This document shows, one piece after another, positions 37,183 to 49,218 of a stretch of DNA of 64,000 nt. The translations under genes were made by a program, and so were the position numbers. The notes under the pieces were generated by a model that saw only the letters and a list, made by a program, of their open reading frames with translations, was not told the origin of the DNA and made no database searches. How positions within the stretch are numbered: position 1 is the first letter of the stretch; each line of letters begins with the position of its first letter. Source of the DNA: Heliocidaris erythrogramma (Eukaryota > Echinodermata > Echinoidea > Camarodonta > Echinometridae); NCBI GenBank assembly GCA_025617745.1, contig CM046869.1:6782244-6846243 (forward strand). Reading direction: 5' to 3'.

Positions 37183-37463
37183 GTGTCGTAGTCGAGTGGT
37201 TTAAACACTTGCCTGGAGATGCGAAGGTCGTGGGTTTGAACCCCGGCACGGCACTAGTGTTCTTTGGAATTTTAATTGGATATTAATCTACATTTGCCAC
37301 TCTCAACCCAGGTGTTAAATGGGTACCGGTAGGAAGGAATTCCTTGAATGCTGTGAGCACCGAATTCGGTAGCCTAGCTAGAACCGGGGTAATATTGGAG
37401 CGCCTTGAGCACCTTATTACGTGGTGGATATGAGCACTATAAATTTACTCAATATTATTATTA
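37183..37463 (+). mobile_element. tRNA-derived SINE
   Basis: The head carries an RNA polymerase III box A (TAGTCGAGTGG, 37189-37199) and box B (GGTTTGAACCC, 37233-37243) at the spacing of a tRNA. The head resembles a long-arm (Leu/Ser-like) tRNA gene, but a complete cloverleaf was not built. The body contains CAACCCAGGTGTTAAATGGG, similar to a conserved central domain seen in several invertebrate SINEs. The tail ends in ATATTATTATTAT, like the LINE tail at 2944. It is a single full-length-looking copy with no clear target duplication. Confidence 0.82.
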
Positions 37464-37791
37464 TATTATGGTCTGTACGATAGATGTACATGTATTTTGG
37501 TACCAAAGGTCAAAGAGTTTTTCGAATATCCTGTCTGATCTTCACTTTGGAACATACTTTATTTATAGCCATAAACCATATGCTGACAATATGAAGTAAC
37601 AAGACGACATTTGAATATTATAGTCCCTGTATGTAATAAGCAGTTTTGCAACTTCATTCATTTGACAGTTGGGTCTTACATGTAAATCAAGAACAAAAGA
37701 GGATTCTTAATTCTTTACAGTCTGATCAGGAATCGGATGAAAATGAAAAAATGATCTACATACGTCATGAAACATACATGTACATTGTATG

Positions 37792-37975
37792 CAGTGGCGG
37801 ATCCACATATATATGGGGAAACCGGGCCGTTCCCCACCCACCCCCCCCCCCCCGCCCCATTTTGAAACTCAACTGGCATACATTTACCTTAAGTATACAA
37901 AAATTTGCCCCCCTTTATTGTGTACTTTTACAGCACTGTGCCCCCCTCTTTTACAAAATCCTGGATCCGCCCCTG
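37792..37975. mobile_element. hAT-like miniature element with 8-bp target duplication
   Basis: Begins CAGTGGCGGATCCA and ends TGGATCCGCCCCTG. Flanks ATTGTATG (37784-37791) and ACTGTATG (37976-37983) match in 7 of 8 bases. Interior contains a C run. Termini and duplication length fit hAT; no transposase. Confidence 0.82.
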
Positions 37976-37983
37976 ACTGTATG

Positions 37984-39399
37984 TACATGAATGTATTATG
38001 ATCATTATGATCATTATGATACATATACATGTATAGGCCTACAGTACATGTACAATGCTTTATAGATGGTGTGATCATAAAAGAGCAGTTTGTACATGTA
38101 CTTGTGGAATAAATGATGCATTCATCATAGCTTTCTAGCTAGCATCTCCACCACCACCTCCGTGTCTGCTAGATGTATCTCAATTGTCCATTGATTTTAT
38201 GTATCAGCATGGCAGGCATCTTGGTCATGTGACCGGCGTGACTGATTGATTGGCGCGATGAATCCCTCCTCGGGCGATGGCTTTTTCATATGGGTGCTGT
38301 CCTAAGGTGACTGGCTTATTAAAATCTGTTGTCAGCCATTATACAGCTGTGCATGTACGTGATGGCCGCTTTGAAACAGATTTACATAATAAAAGAGATA
38401 CACGGAGGAATATTTCATTGATGAGAGCCATTAGCTGGAGATATTCTGGCAAAGATATTTGAAATGCATATACGCATTTGGGCACTACAAGTACAAGGTT
38501 ACAATTGACTGATTTTTATCAGTTGAATTATTTTCCTTTTAATCTGCTCATTATTCTTTCCATACATATATAAAAAATGTGATATTTGACTATTTCAGTC
38601 TATCTTTTGATCTTGGTTTCAATCCTGGGGGTCAATTTCACACAGTGAAATCTAGGACATTGAACACTACATTTATCTGTGGAAATAAGTAGTTACCAAT
38701 CAGTGATGGTAACAATCCAGCCTACATCAAATACATGTACATGTAAATGCATGATTTTCCTGTGAATACTTGAGATGCTATTTTTCATATAAGATGTAGG
38801 AAATACTATGTGGCAAGAATTCATATACATACTTATACTCTATATGAAGAAGCACAGCTGCCCTAATTTGTGCGCATTCATAGAGCAAAATTGCCATTTT
38901 CCTCATGAGAACTTTGAGGATTTTTTTCTTCAGGTTTGTTTCCTGCTATTCTCTTTCTCTATGAAGCCATATAATATGTAAGACATTTTGTTTGTGTACA
39001 TGGAAATCTAACATCACACTCAATTACTTAGCAGTCCTAGCTATTCCATTTGAGACTTTCAGAGAATGCATCCTTTTCAGGAGTACGTATGCATTCTACT
39101 CACAAATGCACGTAGTGATCAATCAATGGATATGAAAATAATTTCAGAAAATTTTGAATTCTTGTACGACTACTAACGGTAACCAGCAACAATGATTAAA
39201 AGTCAAGCCTAATATACTCTAGACTTATCCCCAGATAATTGTTTGATTACAAATGCAATGAATTTGCAATGTCTTGTGAAATGAAGGAGCCTGCATCTAC
39301 CCAAGTAAAACATTTATGACCCAGTGATTCTGAAATTGATAAAGCAATTGACATGCATTGTGGGATATAAGTCTAATCCTCTATCCAAATGAGTTTTCC
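37984..39399. other. No gene seen
   Basis: AT-rich with repeated GATCATTATGATCATTATGAT and TACATGTACA strings near 38000-38100. Nothing else recognised. Confidence 0.5.
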
Positions 39400-39721
39400 A
39401 ATAAGCCAGTTCGGGGTTAGCGCATGGTACAAATGACCCCAAATATCCACAGATATTTTAGACATGGAGGGTCCCTTTATGTGCACTTCAGAAAAATAAC
39501 TCTGGGAGTGATAGAGGTGCCTCATGAATAGCTTTTGTTTCCCCCTTTAAAAAGAATACTTCCACCTGGATATCATGGAATGCACCATTAGTGCATAATT
39601 GAATAATGATTACATGACATTCATGAGCACATATCGAATATTAGTGTCAGTGGGTTTTAGAATTTTGTACAGATGACCTTTATCTGCTCATGCTCAGATT
39701 GCATCTCCGAAGTGGCTTATT
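39400..39721 (+). mobile_element. Dispersed 0.3-kb repeat, copy 2, with inverted termini
   Basis: Starts AATAAGCCAGTTCGG and ends CCGAAGTGGCTTATT, inverted termini of 15 bp with one mismatch. Nearly identical to 8684-9000 over about 300 bp. This copy shows the family to be a miniature DNA transposon; the target duplication is not clear. Confidence 0.87.
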
Positions 39722-39893
39722 ATTCAGCTCTTTGCTTGGTCTTCTGTATGTCATCATTAGGCTGTGGACACAGACTCTGTTTTGACACTTTCACAAAATT
39801 TATAAAGACGTGAGGTTAGCCTCATTTTTTCATTCTCAGGCTGAGCAGCTACTGTACATGCAAGGCATACGGAGCGCTGTCTACATAGTCTTA

Positions 39894-40065
39894 TGGGGTG
39901 TTGCAAGAAAGTTGTGATTGATTGCAAGTTGCAACTGATCGGTACTGATCAAAATCATTGTTGCAAGCGCATCTTCTTGAATGGGCAGACCCTGAACCAT
40001 TCAGAATGGTTGTTCTAATTTGCTTTACAATTTGCAATTGATTGCAACTTTCTTGCAACACCCCA
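39894..40065. mobile_element. TWA-flanked hairpin element, copy 1
   Basis: Starts TGGGGTGTTGCAAGAAAGTT and ends with its complement, flanked by TTA on both sides (39891-39893 and 40066-40068). Three-base TWA duplications are typical of PIF/Harbinger. Interior matches 53987-54162 except for a 4-bp deletion and a few substitutions. Confidence 0.9.
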
Positions 40066-40528
40066 TTAGTGTACCAATCACCTAATAAAATAATTTGTGT
40101 ACAGCTAGAATGTATTTATTAAAGAACCTCTAAACACTTTACCTGGCCTTCTATGGGTTAACGGTTAAGGAGTATTACAGAAAAAAAAATGAAATCATAA
40201 AACCCTCTCGCATGGAACCCAACTCCTAGTTCGGTTCTGCGCAGGCCCTAATTCTATGCAAGCGCATACGGGTGCATTGACTAGTCTCCTCACAAGTCAC
40301 TGTAATGTTTATGGGGAGTGTATTTCAATTTGCAATACTGTATCTCTTTATAGAATCAACATTTAAAGCTCATATTTTGAATATTGCATGGCGACATGGA
40401 ACCCCTACCAATACAGAGCAAAGTATTTTAATTTGATTGGTACCATCAGTGTGGAACTATAAAAAGCCCTATCTCTATTCCTTTTACTTGTCCACAAGTT
40501 TAAATGCATCTCTTGGGGATAACTCTAA

Positions 40529-40619
40529 TGGGGTGTTGCAAGAAAGTTGCAATCAATTGCAAGACTTTCAACTGATTTGGGGGATTTGCAGTTGATTGCA
40601 ACTTTCTTGCAACACCCCA
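40529..40619. mobile_element. TWA-flanked hairpin element, short copy
   Basis: Same termini as 39894-40065 but only 91 bp, flanked by TAA on both sides (40526-40528 and 40620-40622). It is almost all stem. Confidence 0.9.
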
Positions 40620-40622
40620 TAA

Positions 40623-41476
40623 GTCTCCATCAGTTCATTCTTAGAGACTAGATAGGCAGTTGAAGAAGTTGTTATAATCTGTATCTCGGACAAAAAAAAA
40701 AGACATGTTTTGAAACTTAAAGTTCAGGAAATTCAAGTCTTGATGATCCATTCTGAAACCGACACATTTTTGTATTTTGATGAAATCTGCTTCCTTGTCG
40801 TACCCCACAAAGACTCATACCTCACAAAGACTCATACCTGAGTTCCGTGAACTCACTTGCTCACTTGCCGAGGTTTATCGTATTAGAGCTCGCCCTTTGA
40901 ACTACCTGTCAGTGTTGTTTATGTTTCATTGTCAGTGAGGTGAGGAAAGAAATATGGTCATATCAATATTTGCAGTGTCTCCATAATGGGAGGTATAAAT
41001 GTCATTGGGAATTGTTTGGTTCGGTTCCATCTGTTGACATTCTGAAGAAGGCTATTGTGTGGCATTGAAAAAGGATGATAATGTCCAATTATATCTATTT
41101 GCTCAATTCAACGAAAGATAGGTGTAATTATTATAAAGCACTTGACCAAAGTTCTTAATTTGAGGTATGCTTTTGATTGCAAAAAAGAGTGCAATTACTT
41201 CTCAGTTTGATATAAAATATTGTATGACTGACAGCTTGAACAATTATGTGATTTTATCATAGTAAATTCCCGGAATATATAACTAAGAACTTGAGGTGCT
41301 GACGATTGCTGTGCATGTGACTTTGCATATATATACTGGTGAAGTTGTATTTTGTAACAGTAACTGCGCTCATACTTAACCTACTGACATCGTCTTCTAT
41401 GATGGAATAGAAATCTGTTAAAAAGAGTGTCACTGCAGCAGTCTGCAGTGAGAATTTAGTAGCCATAATTCATATA
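40623..41476. other. No gene seen
   Basis: AT-rich sequence with no recognised repeat or coding part. Confidence 0.5.
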
Positions 41477-41580
41477 TGTAAACAAATCTTTCGGCATATT
41501 ACTCCCAGTGTTAAAGATCGTATGCTCGATCTGTAATGAAAAACACAAGTCAGTGTAATATGCCGAAAAATTTGTTTACA
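41477..41580. mobile_element. 104-bp hairpin element
   Basis: TGTAAACAAATCTTTCGGCA pairs with its complement at 41555-41580 over about 26 bases with one mismatch. It looks like a miniature element of unassigned family. Confidence 0.75.
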
Positions 41581-42593
41581 AATTAAAATTCCTCCCCAGT
41601 CAAGCTTCTTCGTTTAATAATTCATGTAGTTTCCACAATTTGTAGATTGTCTGTGTATATTTCATTTCATGGACTCTTGTTCATATGTCTTAATCTTTTT
41701 GTACATGAAGTCCCATAGAAGGTGTCATGTGCTATAGTATATGATGGGAAGATAGGTACATGAACTAAGTTGTAAAGCACACAGTATAAACACCCTTTAT
41801 TGGTTAAGATTGAATAGATTGGTCAAGTTTATTGTCTGCTTATGTTTATTACAGGGCCAGTACCAGCACCTTTAAGAAGAAACAATAAGCAATGTAAGAA
41901 TGCTTTAGAAGAGTAAACTTAGTGGTCCAGCTTCTATGTGCTTTATAAAGAGAGAAAAGGCTAGAAGAGGTCAGTTCTGTTAAAGTTTCCAGAATTTGCA
42001 ATAGGACTACATACATGTCTAAAAAAAATAATGAAATTATTAATTTCTCCCTATTGATGTCCAGAATAGTCATACATATTTGTAGGCAACATGGGTAGCA
42101 CCCATTTCACTCTCATATAAAACACCCTGCAACTTTGATTTTATGTATTTGTATGACCAGTCAGGGCCTCAATGAGGAATTTACACATTTATATATTTTC
42201 ATATAATCCCAGAGCAATTTCCTCCAAACTGTAATCATTGTCAAGTTGTATTGTGTTGGTCGTCTATACAGAAGTGCATTTGTACCACTTGATTTTTATT
42301 TATAGATGTGGGCTTTTTTTTAATATGCAGTAGGGAAGTGATACAATGCATGTCCATGAGAAGAATAATTTGAAAGGAAGAGATAGCACAATGTTGAATG
42401 ATGAATCGAGTACACTTCCCCTTACAAGGTGAATAAAACCCAGAACCCTGAAATAGGTCATACATGTAGGTCGTCGGCATGCTGCGCCATGGATTAGTAA
42501 CAAGGGAGAAAAGTGCAGTGGTGAAGCTCTTCAGTTTTGTGTTGAAAAAGTAAAAAGCCAAAAAAAGCAACAGAATTGAAAGGATTGTTTACA

Positions 42594-42596
<3 letters not shown>

Positions 42597-42632
<36 letters not shown>

Positions 42633-42655
42633 CTCGCTCTCTATTTCTCTCTCTT
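42597..42655. repeat. (TC)n microsatellite
   Basis: Uninterrupted CT dinucleotides with a few CTCG variants at the right end. Confidence 0.95.
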
Positions 42656-43347
42656 TTTTTTCTCGGTCCCTCTGTAGTTATTTAAAGGGGTAGACATACC
42701 AGTATATAACAAAAAAATACATGAGCCTCATTGTAGCAGTTAGCTTCCTTTTCACAAATTCTCCATATATTGCAAATCATTTTGAAGAATTCCCTCAAGA
42801 TTGTGAAACTAATTTCTCCTATTTTATCTCTTACACTTCTTGTTTAGGTCTTCATTTCCTGTTTTTGTCCCATAACTAATTAGTTTGCAGAAGTCATATA
42901 AGGGAAATATACATCATTATTCAGCTGGTTCATGTTTTGAAAATGTTGAATCATTTCCAAAAGTAAATGGTGGTCAAAATTGTTGTCTCATCGGTAAATG
43001 TGTAATATATTAAGCCAAGTAGGCTTACATGCATTGTACGTGTAGTCGTGTACATGTATATTGAGTATGCACAAGAATATAAAGCCTGTAAAGGAACTTT
43101 TTAATATGATAGCAAACTACGTTGTTCCTTCAAAGGTCTATGATGATGTAGATTACTTGTCTTTTCCGAGCATTCAGGATTTTTTTGCAAGTCAAAATGA
43201 ATTTTATGACATTTATCGCAAGTTATGGGAATTCCCACATTTCATCCCCTCCCCTCCACACAATCTTATGCCTGAATTGAGTTGCAGTTTAACAAAAAAA
43301 AGTCATGATACATTGAGCTGATTTCTCTGTATTTGATAAGCATGGTA

Positions 43348-43515
43348 GAGTCAAACCTGCTTTAGCAACCACCTGTATAGAAAGACCACAATTTTTGTTT
43401 CCCCTGAAAAGTGTTTCTCATTGAAATGTGTATTAAACGAACCTGTAAATACAGACCACCTGCTCATAAAGACCGCTTGTCTCCCTTGAGTGGTCTTTAT
43501 AGACAGGTTTCACTG
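43348..43515. mobile_element. TA-flanked mariner-type miniature element
   Basis: Starts GAGTCAAACCTGC (consensus CAGTCAAACCTG) and ends GACAGGTTTCACTG, with TA on both sides. Contains ACCACCTGTATAGAAAGACC, shared with 63100-63302 and, inverted, with 53407-53492. Confidence 0.75.
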
Positions 43516-46070
43516 TAGTATCTTTTGAAAGGACTGTGCTGCACACTTGACAAGCAAGGTTACATCTAAAGAGTATCTTTGAAGGACTCGTATTGAGATA
43601 GATTAAAGTGCAAATACATGGATTTGACCTTTCATCCTCTCTGCAGGCATCCCAAAACTTGCTGAATTTGACACTCTGTTTGTTCTGTTCACCGACATGT
43701 TCATGCATGTACAATATTTCTTCATTTTTTGCAATAACCATTTTGCTCTAACTGGAAGTATTGAGATCAGCTGTACTATCTAAAAATTAAAATATAAATG
43801 ATTGCAAAATACAAAATAAAATGTAATTTATGATTATGTTTTTGTAAACTTGATGGTACCCTAAAACCTCATTCACATATATGATGTACATGTATTAAAC
43901 CAACTAAAACTGTCACTGCAGTATAATTAAAACATTTTAGCATAAAAGAAATTGAAGATAGAGGTTAAAAATAGTGATTCTTGACAAAAGCGTACTAATT
44001 TATCTCTGTGATTAACAGAAACGGATTTGTGATGAGCGCTATTCTTAACCATCATTTATTTTGTCCTGGTGGTTTTTGTCTTGCCTGCATAGCAGAAGTG
44101 AGACATAGGCGCCACTTTTTCAGCGGCGGTAGCGATAGTGGCGTCAACAGTTTTTGAAATGCTCTCTTTTCAAAAGCATTTGTTCTATTTCCATGAAAGT
44201 AGGGTTATAGAGTATCACAAATAATGTGGAACCAACTTTTTAGGTGGTTAACCATGTCATAATGTGAGTGAGGCCTGAAGACACTATTGGGTTGGCACTT
44301 TGTTTACACACACACATTTAAGTGGTTGAGTTCTAAAATTTAGCGATCAAAAATGAAATGCTTATACATGATACGTGCCTAGAAGGAGAAGTTCTATTCT
44401 AAAGAGACTCTTTTGCAGCCTAGATATGAAATTCTATATATAGGTTAACTGTCCAGAATAAACATGTAGGTACTGGTAGTTGATTTTGTCGTACACCTGC
44501 TTATGAAAGTACATGTAGGCCTTTGCATTAGTGTTAACATTTATAGGCAAGTTGTATTGTCCAATATGCTATAAACAGTAGATCCTTCCTATATTTTTCC
44601 CCCTGAAATTTGCCTGAATAGATGACAAATCTGAGAAAAAAACTCGGGGGAAAAATAAAATGCTAGGTAACAACATGAACAACAATTTTGAAGTACATGT
44701 TATGGCATTAGAAGCATTTTCTGCAAGTATAACTGGAAACATTACATAGAATAGTCTAATCTCGAGCTTTAAGTTTTAATCAATCTATATATCCAGATAC
44801 ATTGATCAGAATATAGTTTCATAATGTGAACTTCTTTCAAAGATTTTAATATTTATTGTTTGATCCCTTGAAATTTTGCAATTGCAATTGTTATTACTCT
44901 TTTTCAAGAAGTTATTTTTGATCTTTTTGAAATATGTATTTGAAAATGTTTTGCATGTAGGTTACATTTAAATCTTCAACGTAAATTGCAAGTATGTTTT
45001 CGTCTTCCCAAATGTGAATTTTCAGCTCTGAAAAAATAAATCAAGTTTTTCTAGAAATAGAATCTTTCATTTTGCCCTTATACAATTTGAGATTTCATTT
45101 GAAGTGTTTCTCAATACAATACGCTAAATGATCACTCTCTCTGTGGTTAAGGAAAATATGAGGAATACATATTTATATACTTACTTCTTGTGGTATATTC
45201 AATCAATTATGATACTTCTTTCCATCAATCAATCAATCAGTCATATTTGAGAGTGATTCTCATTTTGATTGCCCCTGACGCCACTTTCCATTTACCCTCG
45301 TTTATTCTTGGCAGAGACATAAATAGAAATATATGGAACTCTTATTGGGACATGTCTGTGTATTTCTGTAGCTTACTAAATCATGTTAAGCTGGGGATTC
45401 TGTATGTATGCGTGATTTTGCTCTCTTAGATCTGGGGAAATATTTTAAAAGTCATTTTATATGGAGTTATATAAAAGCTCTGTATGATATATTTGATCAT
45501 TGTGATTTACCTGGAGCATAAAGCATGTTTTCAGAGAAAAGCTTAATGGTACATTGATATTAGGAATAGCTTTATAAATCATGTAAGTAATATTACATAA
45601 AAATCAGAATGTACAAATCTTGTATGTGCAGATCACATCCATTATAATCAAGTATTACAGTGTAGATGTAAATGATACATTGTACAGTACAGTTCAAAAT
45701 GTATAGTTGTTCAATTTACTTATAGAGGACCACATACATGTACATGTAGGCCTATTATTAAAGAACATTTTTAGAGCATTTATGTCTTTTATAATCCCTT
45801 TGATATTCTTGCGGGGGAAATTGATATGGTGCATCAACCTATAGAATGTCTCTTGTAATTCCTACATGTGATGTGTATAAAGAAGCTTCAACACAGTTTA
45901 TGTTGACAGTGGAGCTTGCAGCTACGTGACCACTCAGCAGAAACGTGCTGCTTACTTCATCCCATTCTTGGGATGTTTTAGCATGTGAATCACAGGTTGA
46001 AGGTTCCCACCAAAGCAGGATCAGTTTCTGGTTTAGATTAAAGCATGCCTTCTGAAAGAGATGCCTTAGA
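43516..46070. other. No gene seen
   Basis: AT-rich, with TACATGTA strings. The short frames show no recognised domain or splice support. Confidence 0.5.
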
Positions 46071-46071
46071 T

Positions 46072-46104
<33 letters not shown>

Positions 46105-46119
46105 GATGGGGGGGGGGGG
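46071..46119. repeat. Poly-G tract
   Basis: About 30 G, then AGAT, then nine G. Likely hard to sequence accurately. Confidence 0.9.
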
Positions 46120-46338
46120 CTAATTAATGTGGGGAGGCATGAAGAAGGGGACAGAGTTGAAGAAGAAATCACTAATCAGCTTTGAGACTAGGTGAAAGAG
46201 AACATAACGAGGGGAAACATTTTAAGGGATGATAGGAATTTAGACATCTGTTCAAAAAAAAAAAAAAAAAAGTGTCAATATGGGATCATACAATGAGTCG
46301 GGCTTAAACACTAACATGTGCCCACAGCATATCGCCTC

Positions 46339-46404
46339 TTTAGAGTCAGAAGGGCATTAACTCATATTATTTTGTACAAAGTTAACACTCTTCTGGCTCA
46401 AAAC
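46339..46404. mobile_element. Short hairpin (GAGCCAGAAGGGC family), copy 1
   Basis: AGAGTCAGAAGGGCATTAAC pairs imperfectly with GTTAACACTCTTCTGGCTC. Related hairpins occur at about 49000, 49146 and 55630. Confidence 0.6.
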
Positions 46405-46662
46405 AGACGTTATGTTATCAAAAATTTCACTTGTGACCCTTTAGAAATTTAAAACACAGGCACGGTGAACACGTACCTCCATTAAAAAAAAAAAAAAATT
46501 GTGCGGAGCCCTGATGCAAGGATGCGCCTTTATTTCTCCTTTTGAATAGTGCTTTTTTCATAAATGTAATGGAGGCCCAAAGATATGTGTGTTATTAGAA
46601 AACATGTGCTGAACGGGGATTACACCAATCCCTTGCCCCTGTACAACATGCCTTCCTAGATC

Positions 46663-47545
46663 TCTAATCCCCTTCACGGATGCCACGAAGATCACGACTC
46701 CCTGTCATGCAAGGTATCACATGATGTTGATAATGAAACCCTTTGGATTCTGCTGAAACATTTTAGGAAAAAGAGGCCCAGAGAGATGTGTATTACAAGA
46801 AACATTGATTTGGTTTCATACACCACTTCCTTGCCCCTCTGCAAGATGCCTCCGCCAATCTCTAATCCCCTCCATGGATGCCACTAAGATCATGGCTCCC
46901 TGTCATGCAAGGTATCACATGATGATGTTGATGATGAAACCCTTTGAATACTGCTATAACATTTTCGGAAACAGCTAGGGGCCCAGAGAGATATGTATTA
47001 CAAGAAACACAAGGTATTGATTTGAGTTTTACATAAACCCCTTGCCCCCTTCAAGATGCCTCCGCCAATCTCTAATCCCCTTCACGGATGCCACGAAGAT
47101 CACGACTCCCTGTCATGCAAGGTATCACATGATGTTGATGATGAAACCCTTTGGATTCTGCTGAAACATTTTAGGAAAAAGAGGCCCAGAGAGATGTGTA
47201 TTACAAGAAACATTGATTTGGTTTCATACACCACTTCCTTGCCCCTCTGCAAGATGCCAATCTCTAATCCCCTCCATGGATGCCACTAAGATCATGGCTC
47301 CCTGTCATGCAAGGTATCAAATGATGATGTTGATGATGAAACCCTTTGAATACTGCTATAACATTTTCGGAAACAGCTCAGGGCCCAGAGAGATGTGTAT
47401 TACAAGAAACAGTGATTTGGTTTCATACACCACTTCCTTGCCCCTCTGCAAGATGCCTCCGCCAATCTCTAATCCCCTCCATGGATGCCACTAAGATCAT
47501 GGCTCCCTGTCATGCAAGGTATCACATCATGATGATGAAAGCAGA
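46663..47545 (+). repeat. About 200-bp tandem repeats with two variants
   Basis: TCTAATCCCC marks five units at 46663, 46861, 47071, 47263 and 47468. Units 1 and 3 have TTCACGGATGCCACGAAGAT (variant A); units 2, 4 and 5 have TCCATGGATGCCACTAAGAT (variant B), so the order is A-B-A-B-B. Spacing varies between 192 and 210 because of small indels. Several frames stay open across the units, but they shift at each indel and start inside repeats, so they are not read as genes. Confidence 0.92.
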
Positions 47546-48935
47546 TGTGCATGAATGGACCGAGGAAGCAGAGGCGGAGGTTTGCCCTGCAGAATCACAG
47601 AGAAGGAATTCCACAAAATCGAATGATAATACATCGCACATGAAACAACATGTCGTGCTCATGTACATGTAGAGTAACTCATTAGGTTTACATTGTCGGT
47701 GTAGAATGTACCGTCTGCTTAAAACCTGAAGGGTGATAACTTTGTGTAAAGGTATATAAATAAAAGAGAAGGTTGAGTTTTAATGAAGGTTAACAAATTA
47801 TTTGTGAGCTTTCTCATTCATTTGGAAGGGTAATATTTTTAGAAATTTCCCTCAAAAGGACTGCTCTTCAAATGGCTTGTTATTAAAAATATAACAAGGA
47901 AAAGCTTAAAACTTTCATTCCATGTGTGTAGGCCCACTTACCCATTTCTGTGTGCAGTGGTGTTCACTCTATGTGATTTCCAACAAGATCTAGTCAATTT
48001 CTCATCATTTTGATGATTTCAAAATCTCAAAATTACACAGGTTATCTTTATGTAGTACATGATCTACCTTTCTTAATTGTTCCTTTCTATTGTAATCTGC
48101 TTTGAGCAGCTGATAAAGTGTAGTATGTGTCGTAATGAGAATGTTGTTAATTTTGAAGTACGAAAACTGCTGAGTCACGACTCGTAAATCATCCCCATGA
48201 TTTGATGACTGTTTGTTTTTGCAACATAAATAAAACAATGTTTTCTTGTAAATTAATTATTAACTCTTGTTGTGTAGCGACTGAGTACATTGCACCTAGG
48301 CATTAGTATGATATACATATTTTCTCATAAACAATTGACAGATGACATTCTTAATTGACTTTTTACTATTTCTGATTATGTTAAATTGACATGGCCTATT
48401 TTGGTTTTTTTTCTCATAATCCTAACATTGCTGTTTATTAGAAGAATAATTATAATGTTCCTACTTATGTTATCAGCTCAATGTCCTTGAGAAAGCAATT
48501 ATTGTTTTCAAATAAATAGATACTGGTACATGTGAGTATTAAAAAGTATCAGCCAAGTTTTTTGGGGGGATTATCTCATCTTTGTCTCTTTCCCCTTCCC
48601 AGTTTTATTTTGCTTTCTTTTCATCTCTCATGTTTTTCTCTCATTCCCTCTCTTATTTACTCTTAGCCTTTCATTAAATCTGAGATTATATTTAATCTAA
48701 TTAATGAGGTAGTTGTAACTTGGTCACAAGTTTGAAATAACCAGGCCTGCATTTTCATGGACGAGAGCATATTGCAAATTTCACTGCTCCAGTAGCTAAT
48801 GACAAGCACAGACAGGCTGACAGCAGAAATTAGATTTATCCTACGTTTGGTGTTCCAATCTAAACAACGTTTTGCCGCAAAGCTATCCCAATCCTTGCGC
48901 TTCATGAAAAGGTTACAATAGTAAAACCCACGACC
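47546..48935. other. No gene seen
   Basis: AT-rich sequence without recognised features. Confidence 0.5.
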
Positions 48936-48937
48936 TG

Positions 48938-49218
48938 GCTTTTGCTTGAGAGTGTAGATATACACCAGAAGCCACCATTGCCCTTCATGCTGTATCATTT
49001 GCTGAGAGCCAGAAGGGCGTTAGCTCATATCAATTGATATAGGTTTGATGCCTTCTGGCAGTCAACAGACACACACACTGCTTGGCTTTGGCTTGAGAGT
49101 GTAGCTATACACGAGCAGCTAGCATTGCTCTTCATGCTGTATCTTCTGCTCGGAGCCTGAAGGGCGTTAACTCCTATCATTCACACAGGTTTGATGCCCT
49201 TCTAGCACTCAACTGACA
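48938..49218 (+). repeat. About 145-bp tandem duplication containing hairpins
   Basis: GCTTGAGAGTGTAG and TTCATGCTGTATC occur in both units. Each unit contains a hairpin of the GAGCCAGAAGGGC...GATGCCYTTCTGGC type (about 49000-49072 and 49146-49216). Confidence 0.8.

Noticed and set aside
37183..37255. A tRNA gene
   Set aside because: The tRNA-like head continues into a SINE body and tail, and a complete cloverleaf was not established.
43061..43321. 86-codon frame with VPSKVYDDVDYLSFPSIQDF
   Set aside because: Looks protein-like in part, but no acceptor or donor of quality flanks it and no family is recognised.
47056..47672. Three overlapping frames of 77-108 codons
   Set aside because: They lie mostly in the 200-bp tandem array and change frame at unit indels.
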